Source: MKRK01 sp001896915 (lineage in GTDB: Bacteria; Bacillota; Clostridia; Oscillospirales; Acutalibacteraceae). From it: a DNA stretch of 8,050 nucleotides. The stretch is taken from assembly GCA_937973935.1 (NCBI GenBank), contig CALJJF010000024.1, positions 1 through 8,050 of the forward strand, read 5' to 3'. The translations under genes and the position numbers were made by a program. This document shows, one piece after another, positions 1 through 6,044 of this stretch (the first letter of the stretch is position 1; every line of letters begins with the position of its first letter). The notes beneath the pieces are model-generated. The model saw only the letters and a list, made by a program, of their open reading frames with translations. It did no database searches and was not told the origin of the DNA.

Positions 1-2087
1 GACACCGTTGAAGCGGATGTGGTGGACTGCGTTGCGGTTGTTGATTGTGTTGTTATTGTCCCGCCGGATGTTTCGCTTAGGATAATACTTTCAATCAAAC
101 AGTTATAGGATTCCGGAGATATGGTATTGCTTGGATTTTTTCCTGTGACCGTGAATTTGAATAATTTATCACCTGTTTCAGTGAAAGTCAGGGTTCCGAA
201 GTCATAATTGAGATAAGTCTGGGTCGAACCATAGAAATCAACCGTTTTCCCCACCGTTCCCTCGTTGGATGTTAGTTGATACATACCACGGGATTCATTG
301 TCTTTGGCTCTGACGGTTACACTGTAGGTACCCGCAGGAATACTTGGCAATGTAAATTCAATATAATCCCCTACAGCGTCAGCATTGAATTTAATGGATG
401 CAGGTGATGAAATGCTTGTAATAGAATCACCGGAGTTTTGATTGGCAAGACTTGTTACTGAAAAGGAGACTGCATTGGATGGCAATGTGGTCGGCACGGT
501 TGTTGTGTTCGTTGTCGTAATGGTGGATGAACTTGAAGTTGTTGCAGCAGTGGTTGAGGCAGTTGAGATTGTTGTAGCAGAACTTTGGGAACCGGTTGTG
601 GTGCCCGGTGCAATGGGGATAAACTTAATATAATCAATGGCCGCCCCATAGCCAGAAGAAGATGCATTCTTGCCGGTTACCGTTAATCTCAGCAGTTTAT
701 CCGAGCTTGTCGGAATTGTAATATTACCTATGGGATATTGTGTATAAGCGCTGGCAGCCGCATAAAAATCGACGATACCCATATCCTTGTTATCCAATAA
801 AACACTATAGGTTCCTCTGTTGTTGCCTGCCTTTGAGGCAATGACGATAGAATAATTTCCAGCGCACACAGCAGAAACCGAAATCTCAATATAATCTCCA
901 ATATTGGGTGCCTGACTGGCAAAGGAAAGAACATACCCGCCGCTTGCCGGGGTATCAGCAACAACAGTTGCAGTATCACTTCCGGTAGAAGATAACGTTC
1001 GGGTCCCTTTATCCAGCTCAAAGAGATAGCTATTGATGGATAAATCGATAATGGATTGTTTTAAGGTGCCTGTTGTTTTGCCGCACATTTTAACCGTCCC
1101 GTCAGAAAGCATTGCCACCGTGGCTGCGGTATCTTTTCCATCCAATTCTATCATGTTTTTGTTTATCTCAGAATAGCTCCACGGGATTGTCAGCTCGCCG
1201 CTGGCGTTGCTTCCTGCTGTCAGAATGGTGTCTCCCGTAAAGGCCAATACATCATTGCCGCTGACAATCAGTTTTATAACGCCGGTCCATTCGGTAATAG
1301 CCGCCCAGTTGGTGTAGGTCTGTGCCTTTCCGACTACAAGCACCTTGCCCTCACTTGTCAAGGCAAATGTATTGGAGATAGAAGCGCCTACTGAAACCAC
1401 ACCTGCCGTATTCCATTCCTGCGGAATGATAAGCTTATTGTCTGATTGGTTACCTCCGGCAACAACACGGCCGGTATTGGTTAAGCCAACTATGTGTAAA
1501 TTATAGGCATCAATTTGAATATATCGTTCCCCTTCCGCCAAAGCCGTATTCAATGCGATTGCACCGGAGTATAGATCACCGGAAGTTTTTGAACAAACCA
1601 CGGTGCCTTGTGTTGTCAGTCCGATCAAGGCTTCCGCTGATACCGCTTTGATGAATGTGATCCCTGTCCATGATGCAACAACAATTTTTTGAGCATCCAT
1701 TCCTGTTCCGGCGCTCATAATGACCGTGCCGTCTTCACGCAGCGCACCGGCAAAGGTTCTTCCGGAAGCTACCATAATTACTTTGTTATCGGGGTTGGGA
1801 TAAGTTCTGTTGATGACAGCAGGAGCTGTGTTCCAATCTCCCATAAGTCTTTCTACATATACATTATTATATCCATTGGCTCCTGCCAGTCTGATGGTAC
1901 CATCTTCATAAAGACCCAGTAATGCCGTAGTATCGGGTGAGTTGTTGAGTGAAATTTGTTTTAGAGAAACATTTGCAACATCCGCAGATACGCCGAATAA
2001 AGTTTGCATCGCCATAGCTCCAAACAAAACAGTCAGTATTAAAATAAAACTGATTGTCCTATGCAGCTTTCTTTTACACAACAACAT
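1..2087 (-). CDS. Secreted modular protein: RCC1-like propeller plus two CBM-like modules (3' end outside window)
   Basis: An unbroken minus-strand frame of 695 codons opens at ATG 2087 and is still open at position 1, so only the N-terminal part is present. AGGAGAG (2099-2093) is a well-placed ribosome site. Residues 1-35 look like a signal peptide: basic KRKLHR, a hydrophobic core at about 11-28, and possible cleavage near GVSA. Residues 50-340 hold seven repeats of the form ALT-x-DGTV-x-x-G, as in RCC1-type beta-propellers (EDGTIRLAG, EDGTVIMSAG, TQGTVVCS, NTGRVVAGG, SEGKVLVVG, TGDTILTAG, SDGTVKMCG). Residues 364-490 and 540-671 are two related beta-sandwich modules sharing GDYIE, AG-x-YS, VDFY and TVTGKN, as in modules common in clostridial carbohydrate-active proteins. 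Thr/Ser linkers lie at 491-539 and from 672 on. The protein is probably exported and binds glycan or the cell surface. A catalytic domain, dockerin or anchor may lie beyond the edge. Family is assigned by eye; the exact function is unknown. Confidence 0.85.
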   Translation of the reverse strand, partial: MLLCKRKLHRTISFILILTVLFGAMAMQTLFGVSADVANVSLKQISLNNSPDTTALLGLYEDGTIRLAGANGYNNVYVERLMGDWNTAPAVINRTYPNPDNKVIMVASGRTFAGALREDGTVIMSAGTGMDAQKIVVASWTGITFIKAVSAEALIGLTTQGTVVCSKTSGDLYSGAIALNTALAEGERYIQIDAYNLHIVGLTNTGRVVAGGNQSDNKLIIPQEWNTAGVVSVGASISNTFALTSEGKVLVVGKAQTYTNWAAITEWTGVIKLIVSGNDVLAFTGDTILTAGSNASGELTIPWSYSEINKNMIELDGKDTAATVAMLSDGTVKMCGKTTGTLKQSIIDLSINSYLFELDKGTRTLSSTGSDTATVVADTPASGGYVLSFASQAPNIGDYIEISVSAVCAGNYSIVIASKAGNNRGTYSVLLDNKDMGIVDFYAAASAYTQYPIGNITIPTSSDKLLRLTVTGKNASSSGYGAAIDYIKFIPIAPGTTTGSQSSATTISTASTTAATTSSSSTITTTNTTTVPTTLPSNAVSFSVTSLANQNSGDSITSISSPASIKFNADAVGDYIEFTLPSIPAGTYSVTVRAKDNESRGMYQLTSNEGTVGKTVDFYGSTQTYLNYDFGTLTFTETGDKLFKFTVTGKNPSNTISPESYNCLIESIILSETSGGTITTQSTTATQSTTSASTV
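75..998 (-). repeat. Duplicated CBM-like beta-sandwich modules with Thr/Ser linker between them
   Basis: Module 1 is residues 364-490 (bases 998-618) and module 2 is residues 540-671 (bases 470-75). They align along their length: GDYIE near the start, AG-x-YS, an RG turn, VDFY, a GN/GT strand, DKL-x-(R/K)-(L/F)-TVTGKN. Module 1 ends with the ASSSGY...IDYIKF signature that I recognise from many bacterial carbohydrate-binding-like modules. Module 2 has lost that ending (NTISPESYNC) and may have a changed binding site. The linker between them (617-471) is mostly Thr and Ser, typical of flexible and possibly glycosylated spacers in secreted clostridial proteins. A second Thr/Ser stretch starts at 74 and continues off the edge. 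Confidence 0.7.
1068..1940 (-). repeat. Seven RCC1-like propeller repeats inside the secreted protein
   Basis: These bases encode residues 50-340. Seven degenerate units, each about 35-50 residues, share a hydrophobic strand, a turn DGT/EGK/TGR, a second strand (VxVxG) and a Gly/Asn-rich loop. Turns fall near residues 61, 118, 160, 205, 246, 285 and 329. Seven units match the blade number of a closed RCC1-type propeller. In RCC1-repeat families such blades serve binding rather than catalysis. The count is from reading the translation by eye; the ligand is unknown. Confidence 0.65.
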
Positions 2088-2104
2088 ATCATCTCTCCTA
2101 AAAT

Positions 2105-2140
2105 ATTTTTGAGGATGGTACGAATACCATCCTCAAAAAT
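2105..2140 (-). promoter_or_regulatory. 16-bp perfect inverted repeat with UUCG loop in the leader of the secreted-protein gene
   Basis: Arms 2105-2120 and 2125-2140 are perfectly complementary around a four-base loop. In the minus-strand RNA the core is GAGGAUGGUA, loop UUCG, UACCAUCCUC, flanked by U5/A5. The repeat ends five bases before the AGGAGAG ribosome site. The U-run lies on the 5' arm and the A-run on the 3' arm in both directions, the reverse of a standard intrinsic terminator, although AUUUU follows on the minus strand. It is more likely a 5'-end mRNA stabiliser or translation-control hairpin, or a DNA operator at the transcription start, than a strong terminator for the araC-type gene upstream. 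Confidence 0.6.
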
Positions 2141-2147
2141 TATAACA
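2139..2147 (-). promoter_or_regulatory. Extended -10 promoter (TGTTATAAT) for the secreted-protein gene
   Basis: The minus strand reads TGTTATAAT from 2147 to 2139, a perfect TATAAT preceded by TGn. No good -35 hexamer lies 16-18 bases further upstream, which fits an extended -10 or activator-dependent promoter. Transcription would begin near 2132, inside the 5' arm of the following inverted repeat, so the mRNA would begin with that hairpin. The lack of a -35 box and the neighbouring AraC-type gene make activator control plausible but unproven. Confidence 0.5.
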
Positions 2148-2198
2148 AACACGATAACTATTTACTTTTACTTTTTCTATTGATGATATGGACAATTT

Positions 2199-3113
2199 TT
2201 AGGGGTTGTTTCTATATTCTTTTGGTGATAATCCCATAAGCTTTTTATAAACCCTAGTAAAATAAGCAGAATCGTTAAAGCCTACCTTATAAGCGATTTC
2301 GGTAATTGATTCAGTAGAGCAGTCTAAAAGATACTTGGCGTTTTTAATCCTTATATAGTTAATATAATCGGTAACCGTCATGTTCATCTTCGTTTTAAAT
2401 GTGCTGCTCAAATAAGAAGGATTACAAAAGCTTGCATTTGCAACATCCCGCAATGAGATATTTTTATCAAAGTTACAGTCAATAAAAAATATCGCATTTT
2501 TAATCGTATTGTTGTTGACGTGCTCAATCATTTTATATCCTTTGTAATACTCATAGCCGTATTCGTTATACAATTGCAAAACCAATTTACAAAGAATATT
2601 CATATCAACAACGAATTCATCAAAATTCATGGTGTTTCTTTTGCATACCTTGCAGTATTTACTTTCAGCGATTGCAGCGTCAAAACCATATTCCAGTGAA
2701 GCGGATCTCAATCTTTCTAAATTCACATCTCTGTCAGAATAAAATTGGCCTATGCAAAAAAAGGCATACAACCGATTTTTATTCAAAATAGGAAAAACAT
2801 ACTCCTCCACCCCAAAAGGGCAAATCCCGTAGAAGGGCGTTCCTGTCTTTTCACATTTTTCGAGTATTTTTCTCTTTGTTGCCAGACATGTAAAATAACA
2901 CGTGTCTTTCTTTTTTAAAAAGTTACAAAATTCATTGTTGTGGTAATAATAGTCGGTGAAGAGCCTTTTTACCCCTTCAATTCCTTCATAAATACCAAAT
3001 ACATCATGAAAGTTTATTTTAACCTTATATTTATCTGTGATATTTTTCATATGTTTTTCGATAAGGGGAATGGTTTTGTAATCGTAGTTCTTAAGTTTGC
3101 TGTTAATATCCAT
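2199..3113 (-). CDS. AraC-family transcriptional regulator with PocR-type sensory domain
   Basis: This 304-residue cytoplasmic DNA-binding regulator has two parts. Residues about 30-185 resemble the PocR ligand-binding domain, with the Cys-rich stretch C63, C72, C76, C87, C98 and C120, a YGICPFG turn followed by a PI strand, and a later CKVC pair at C154/C157. Residues about 200-304 form the two-helix-turn-helix AraC domain: ISLRDVANASFCNPSYLSS near 219-237 and ITEIAYKVGFNDSAYFTRVY near 270-289, ending LSPKEYRNNP. ATG 3113 is preceded by GGGGG at 3126-3122 with eight-base spacing. Named PocR-domain regulators act in propanediol and cobalamin control; the ligand here is unknown, and the clustered cysteines could suggest metal, Fe-S or redox sensing. 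It lies directly upstream of the secreted propeller/CBM gene in the same direction, so that gene is the obvious first candidate target. Confidence 0.9.
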   Translation of the reverse strand: MDINSKLKNYDYKTIPLIEKHMKNITDKYKVKINFHDVFGIYEGIEGVKRLFTDYYYHNNEFCNFLKKKDTCYFTCLATKRKILEKCEKTGTPFYGICPFGVEEYVFPILNKNRLYAFFCIGQFYSDRDVNLERLRSASLEYGFDAAIAESKYCKVCKRNTMNFDEFVVDMNILCKLVLQLYNEYGYEYYKGYKMIEHVNNNTIKNAIFFIDCNFDKNISLRDVANASFCNPSYLSSTFKTKMNMTVTDYINYIRIKNAKYLLDCSTESITEIAYKVGFNDSAYFTRVYKKLMGLSPKEYRNNP

Positions 3114-3177
3114 TCAAGATACCCCCGTTGAACTTATATTTTGCAATAAAATCATCCCAAGAAATTTAACTGAAATT

Positions 3178-3186
3178 ATTATAACA
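3178..3186 (-). promoter_or_regulatory. Extended -10 promoter (TGTTATAAT) for the araC-type gene
   Basis: The minus strand reads TGTTATAAT from 3186 to 3178, identical to the extended -10 box before the secreted-protein gene. No convincing -35 hexamer is seen at normal spacing. The start would fall near 3171, giving a leader of roughly 58 bases before ATG 3113. The shared box could mean co-regulation, but extended -10 boxes are also common in Gram-positive bacteria. Confidence 0.45.
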
Positions 3187-3209
3187 TGAAACAAATAAAA
3201 AGCATATAC

Positions 3210-3243
3210 AAAAATCAGGCACTGTTCGTAACGACAGCACCTG
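3210..3243 (-). terminator. Intrinsic terminator after the FAD-dependent oxidoreductase gene
   Basis: On the minus strand a 10-bp stem (3243-3234 with 3225-3216, two G-U pairs) closes an eight-base loop and is followed by A and then five T (3214-3210). It lies about 108 bases past the TAA of the oxidoreductase gene and just upstream of the araC-type promoter, so it separates the two units. Confidence 0.65.
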
Positions 3244-3350
3244 CTTCTATCAAACTTTACGTATTAAAAACAGCTCAACGCTGAAACAGAAACGAAAAGC
3301 CGCTTATCAAGAGCCTTTCGATCCGGTTTCTTTCTGACGAATTCATACCC
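3244..3350. other. Gene-free 3' region of the oxidoreductase transcript
   Basis: No open frame with a ribosome site is seen. On the minus strand, bases about 3336-3289 can form a second stem: CAGAAA with TTTCTG outside, and CGAAAGGC with GGCTTTTCG inside. It is followed by a U-rich but interrupted stretch and may help 3'-end formation or stability. The evidence is limited to base pairing judged by eye. Confidence 0.3.
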
Positions 3351-4640
3351 TTACACCCGAACACCACTTTTAGCCAAAACATCCTGAAGCTTTGACACAT
3401 CCAGCTGTCTGGGCGGGATGCCTTCTTTCACACACAATGCGGCAGCCGTACCGGCAGCCTGACCCAAATTTACGCAGATCGGCATGACTCTGAAATTGGA
3501 ATGCGCAATATGGGTGCCTGAAATATTTCTTCCTGCCAACAGCAAATTTTCAATTTTCAAGGGTACCAAGCATCCATATGGCACTGTATAGCCCTTAGGT
3601 TGTTTGAACCCATCCTGACAGCCGGTTTCGTCCAGACCCGAACCGCTGATATTATGTACATCAAAATTAAAACTGAGCTGTGTAGCGGCCCAGTCGTCAA
3701 ATACTCTGGCCTCCAAAATATCCTGTTCTGTTATGGTCTTCTCACCTTTAAAGTGTCTGGTCTCTCTGACACCAATGATTGATGCAGAGCTGACTGCATA
3801 GCAATTGGCGTAGCCGGGAATGTATTTTTTTAAAAAGTCCACAATAACATCCATCTGTTTTCTGCATTGAATATGGGCTTTTGTCAAATCATCGGCATTG
3901 GTGCCGTCCACGTCAATGCAGTTGGTCATATTACAGGTAACAACGCCCGGCAATGTTGTTGCATACAACAGAACATGCCCTGCAGGATGGGGAATATTTT
4001 GTTTTGCCAAATCCTGAATTTTACCGTGGGGAATGTCAAAGTTGCTCTCAAAGCTGCCGGGGAAAACTGCTGTGTCATAGTCCACACCGGCGACCTTAAA
4101 CATCAAAGTCATGGGCTGCATTTTACCATCTGTCTCCCTGCCCTTCACAAATGGCGCCCCGGCCTTTGCCGCTGCATCTCCATCGCCGGTACAATCAATA
4201 AGGATTTTTGTTGTAACAGCTTCTCTGCCCGTTTTACTCTCTGTAATTACACCTTTGACAACATCTCGTTCTTTTATCACATCGGAAACAAATGTGTAAA
4301 GCTTAATCTTCACACCCGCTTCCAAAAGCATTTCAAGAAATACCGTCTTCAGCTTTTCGGGGTTAATTGTATGTGAATTACCCTGACCCCTGTGATCATC
4401 CCTGGACCGCTCCAAAATTTCTTCATACAAAGGCCCTTTGGTGTTTCCGGTCCAATGGCTCATCAGTCCGGTAGTGGCAACGCCGCCAATATCGCCGGCC
4501 TGTTCAATGATCAGTGTCCTTGCCCCATTTCTTGCTGCAGAAATCGCTGCACCGACACCTGCGGGTCCGCCGCCGGCGACGACGACATCGAAATCATCTA
4601 CTATAGGAATCTGCTTTTCTGTTTCATTAAAATACGTCAT
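3351..4640 (-). CDS. FAD-dependent oxidoreductase (FAD_oxidored family)
   Basis: A 429-residue soluble flavoprotein. The N-terminal Rossmann fold shows the dinucleotide motif VVVAGGGPAGVGAA at residues 19-32 and the ribose-binding Glu at the end of strand two (LIIEQ, E46). DCTGDGDAAAKAG (149-161) and the C-terminal FAD segment LLLAGRNISGTHIAHSNFR (366-384), then NLGQAAGTAAAL (391-402), are typical of the family often annotated simply as FAD-dependent oxidoreductase (Pfam FAD_oxidored). No ferredoxin-type cysteine cluster, heme motif or export signal is seen. The substrate is unknown; related genes often lie near sugar or glycan catabolism genes, which would fit the carbohydrate-binding modules downstream. 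AAGGAG (4652-4647) sits six bases before ATG 4640. It appears monocistronic, with its own promoter (4703-4731) and terminator (3210-3243). Confidence 0.88.
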   Translation of the reverse strand: MTYFNETEKQIPIVDDFDVVVAGGGPAGVGAAISAARNGARTLIIEQAGDIGGVATTGLMSHWTGNTKGPLYEEILERSRDDHRGQGNSHTINPEKLKTVFLEMLLEAGVKIKLYTFVSDVIKERDVVKGVITESKTGREAVTTKILIDCTGDGDAAAKAGAPFVKGRETDGKMQPMTLMFKVAGVDYDTAVFPGSFESNFDIPHGKIQDLAKQNIPHPAGHVLLYATTLPGVVTCNMTNCIDVDGTNADDLTKAHIQCRKQMDVIVDFLKKYIPGYANCYAVSSASIIGVRETRHFKGEKTITEQDILEARVFDDWAATQLSFNFDVHNISGSGLDETGCQDGFKQPKGYTVPYGCLVPLKIENLLLAGRNISGTHIAHSNFRVMPICVNLGQAAGTAAALCVKEGIPPRQLDVSKLQDVLAKSGVRV

Positions 4641-4702
4641 AATTTTCTCCTTGCATTCATGAGTCTTTTCCTCAATAATAATGTTTCACAATAACCAACC
4701 CT

Positions 4703-4731
4703 ATTATATCGAAATGGGAACGAAACATCAA
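4703..4731 (-). promoter_or_regulatory. Sigma-A-type promoter for the FAD-dependent oxidoreductase gene
   Basis: The minus strand shows TTGATG (4731-4726), a 17-base spacer and a perfect TATAAT (4708-4703). The start would be near 4696, giving a leader of about 56 bases before ATG 4640. The -35 matches the consensus at four of six bases. Confidence 0.6.
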
Positions 4732-4818
4732 CAGTTCACGCCGCACTTTCCCTATACAAATCATACTATTTTCTATAAAATATTGCATCGTTGATAATTT
4801 TTATAATTGGAATCAACA

Positions 4819-5730
4819 TTACAAGTCAAAACAATTCATTTCAAAGCCGGTATTCATCCCCGTTCCTTCAAAAACCGTTTTACCGCCCTCTGTTAATGCA
4901 ACCTTGACAACCGCATTGATATTTTCCTTTAGGTTATGGCTCATGTCACCGTGACCTGGAGCTTTTAACAAGCCGCCGTCTTGGCTGCTTACTCTCATAC
5001 AAAGCCGCAAATCCCCCCGGCTCAGCTCAATCTTAACGGTCTGTCCCTGTTTTTCAATCCGATGGATTTTCCCATGATTATAGGTTGCAAAGCGATATTC
5101 CTTTCCATCTATATACAACACACACAGAAACCCCTTAATGGTTCGAAAAAGCACCGGTACATGGGCGACCGCACACACAACGGAAACGGGAAACTCTTCA
5201 TGGAAATGATTGCTTTGTAACCAAATGTGACCTGCCGGAAAGGACTTTCCTTTATCGCCCTCAATATAACCGCTTCCTTCATCAAATCCATACACAGACT
5301 CATTGATTGATACGCTTCCTTTTGTGACATGATGCAGGGAATGAACCGAATGATAACATTCCAAAAAAGGAAGATAGGAAAAAATACCCATAATATCCGG
5401 TTGCAGCATACTCTTTTTGATTTTGGCAACATGATCAAATATGAGTTGGGCCGATATTTGCATGGCATCATCCTCATGGTGAAATAGAATTCCTTGCTCT
5501 CCGAACACATTGTTTCCTATTCGTATTTCCAAGGGGTTATCCTTCATGCTAAATATCTCTTCCGGAAACCTGATATAAAAAGTATTCGGTAACTGTGACT
5601 GATTGATTTGAATAAAAGAGTGAGCTTCACCCTTTTTGTCTCTTGCCCTTCCTACAATAAAAGCAACCGCATATCCTCCATCTTTTGTATTTTGTTTAAA
5701 ATACCAGCCCTCAAAGCAACCATTTTTCAT
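4819..5730 (-). CDS. Tocopherol cyclase-like family protein
   Basis: A 303-residue protein with the layout of the tocopherol cyclase-like family: FEGWYFK at 6-12, HSFIQ at 37-41, IGNNVF at 71-76, PDIMGIFSYLPFLECYH at 111-127, GYIEGDKGKSFP at 154-165, W170-x5-F176 (WLQSNHF), YRFATY at 212-217 and LLKAPGHGDM at 254-263. Length suits the bacterial members. In plants and cyanobacteria the family closes the chromanol ring of vitamin E; this anaerobe-like genome is not expected to make tocopherol, so the substrate is unknown, perhaps another prenyl-quinol or lipid. Many family members read YIEKDWG where this protein has GDKG, so the tryptophan is replaced by lysine. There is no signal peptide or membrane segment. 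AAGGA (5744-5740) lies nine bases before ATG 5730. No clear terminator follows before the next promoter. Family is fairly sure; activity is not. Confidence 0.8.
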   Translation of the reverse strand: MKNGCFEGWYFKQNTKDGGYAVAFIVGRARDKKGEAHSFIQINQSQLPNTFYIRFPEEIFSMKDNPLEIRIGNNVFGEQGILFHHEDDAMQISAQLIFDHVAKIKKSMLQPDIMGIFSYLPFLECYHSVHSLHHVTKGSVSINESVYGFDEGSGYIEGDKGKSFPAGHIWLQSNHFHEEFPVSVVCAVAHVPVLFRTIKGFLCVLYIDGKEYRFATYNHGKIHRIEKQGQTVKIELSRGDLRLCMRVSSQDGGLLKAPGHGDMSHNLKENINAVVKVALTEGGKTVFEGTGMNTGFEMNCFDL

Positions 5731-6028
5731 ACATTGTTTTCCTTGTCATAAATTTAGAATCGTATTCATATTATGACCAAACAATAACTATTTAATTTAC
5801 AATGCACGCATTGCTTCCGAGAGATTTATTCATCCTATATCTTCGGTAGTGGTGAGACCGTAATTCAGCATTTTCAATTGCACAATATAAAAAGCTATCC
5901 CACAAAACCGGAACCTGCATATACTGTTAAGAGGCTCTGACAAAAATTCAACGCCTGAATGTCAGGGTCCTCTCACACATAACGGAGGTTAACGGTACTA
6001 AAACTCCTTTTTGCCGGCTCCCTGAGGC
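5731..6028. other. 298-base gene-free gap with dyads and potential RNA structure
   Basis: No supported gene lies between the phosphoesterase and the tocopherol-cyclase-like gene, both on the minus strand. The gap holds a 14-base dyad CAATGC-AC-GCATTG at 5800-5813, a branched hairpin at 5930-5973, and the left arm of a long-range stem at 5984-5995. A promoter for the cyclase-like gene is expected near 5750-5800, where the sequence is AT-rich, but I could not find a convincing -35/-10 pair. Confidence 0.5.
5930..5973. other. Stepped hairpin in the intergenic gap
   Basis: AGAGG (5930-5934) pairs with CCTCT (5969-5973). CT pairs with GG next to a bulged T. CTGACA (5937-5942) pairs with TGTCAG (5960-5965), and inside it ATTCA (5946-5950) pairs with TGAAT (5956-5960), sharing the base at 5960. 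The structure lies 55-100 bases past the phosphoesterase stop. It lacks a following T-run in either direction, so it is not a standard intrinsic terminator. It might be a 3'-end processing structure, a small repeat element or part of a small RNA. Confidence 0.35.
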
Positions 6029-6044
6029 TCACCGTCTAACCTCC
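5984..6044 (-). other. Long stem overlapping the 3' end of the phosphoesterase gene
   Basis: GGAGGTTAACGG (5984-5995) pairs with CCGTCTAACCTCC (6032-6044) over 12 base pairs with one bulged C at 6036; the loop is 36 bases. The right arm lies within the last codons of the phosphoesterase gene (EVRR), so the stop codon TGA (6031-6029) falls in the loop. Such a stem could protect the mRNA 3' end or help termination, but no T-run follows. Confidence 0.35.

Noticed and set aside
471..617. Thr/Ser linker repeats as a possible tandem DNA repeat or CRISPR-like array
   Set aside because: There is no regular repeat unit or spacer; the repetition comes from Thr and Ser codons in a reading frame.
442..1021. 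Short open frames opposite to or out of frame with the Thr/Ser linker and CBM-like modules
   Set aside because: They are low-complexity shadows (Val-rich or Leu/Gln-rich) of the repetitive linker codons, lack ribosome sites, and overlap the continuous 695-codon frame.
3867..4376. 169-codon plus-strand frame opposite the oxidoreductase gene
   Set aside because: It is antisense to conserved FAD motifs, has no ribosome site and its translation resembles no protein family; it is a shadow.
4767..4782. AT-rich palindrome TATTTTCTATAAAATA upstream of the oxidoreductase promoter
   Set aside because: Such near-palindromes arise easily in AT-rich intergenic DNA and its position gives no further support.
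4790..4817. Possible terminator GTTGAT...ATCAAC after the tocopherol-cyclase-like gene
   Set aside because: The stem is AT-rich, only six base pairs plus a weak inner AATT pairing, and no T-run follows; it is too weak to call.
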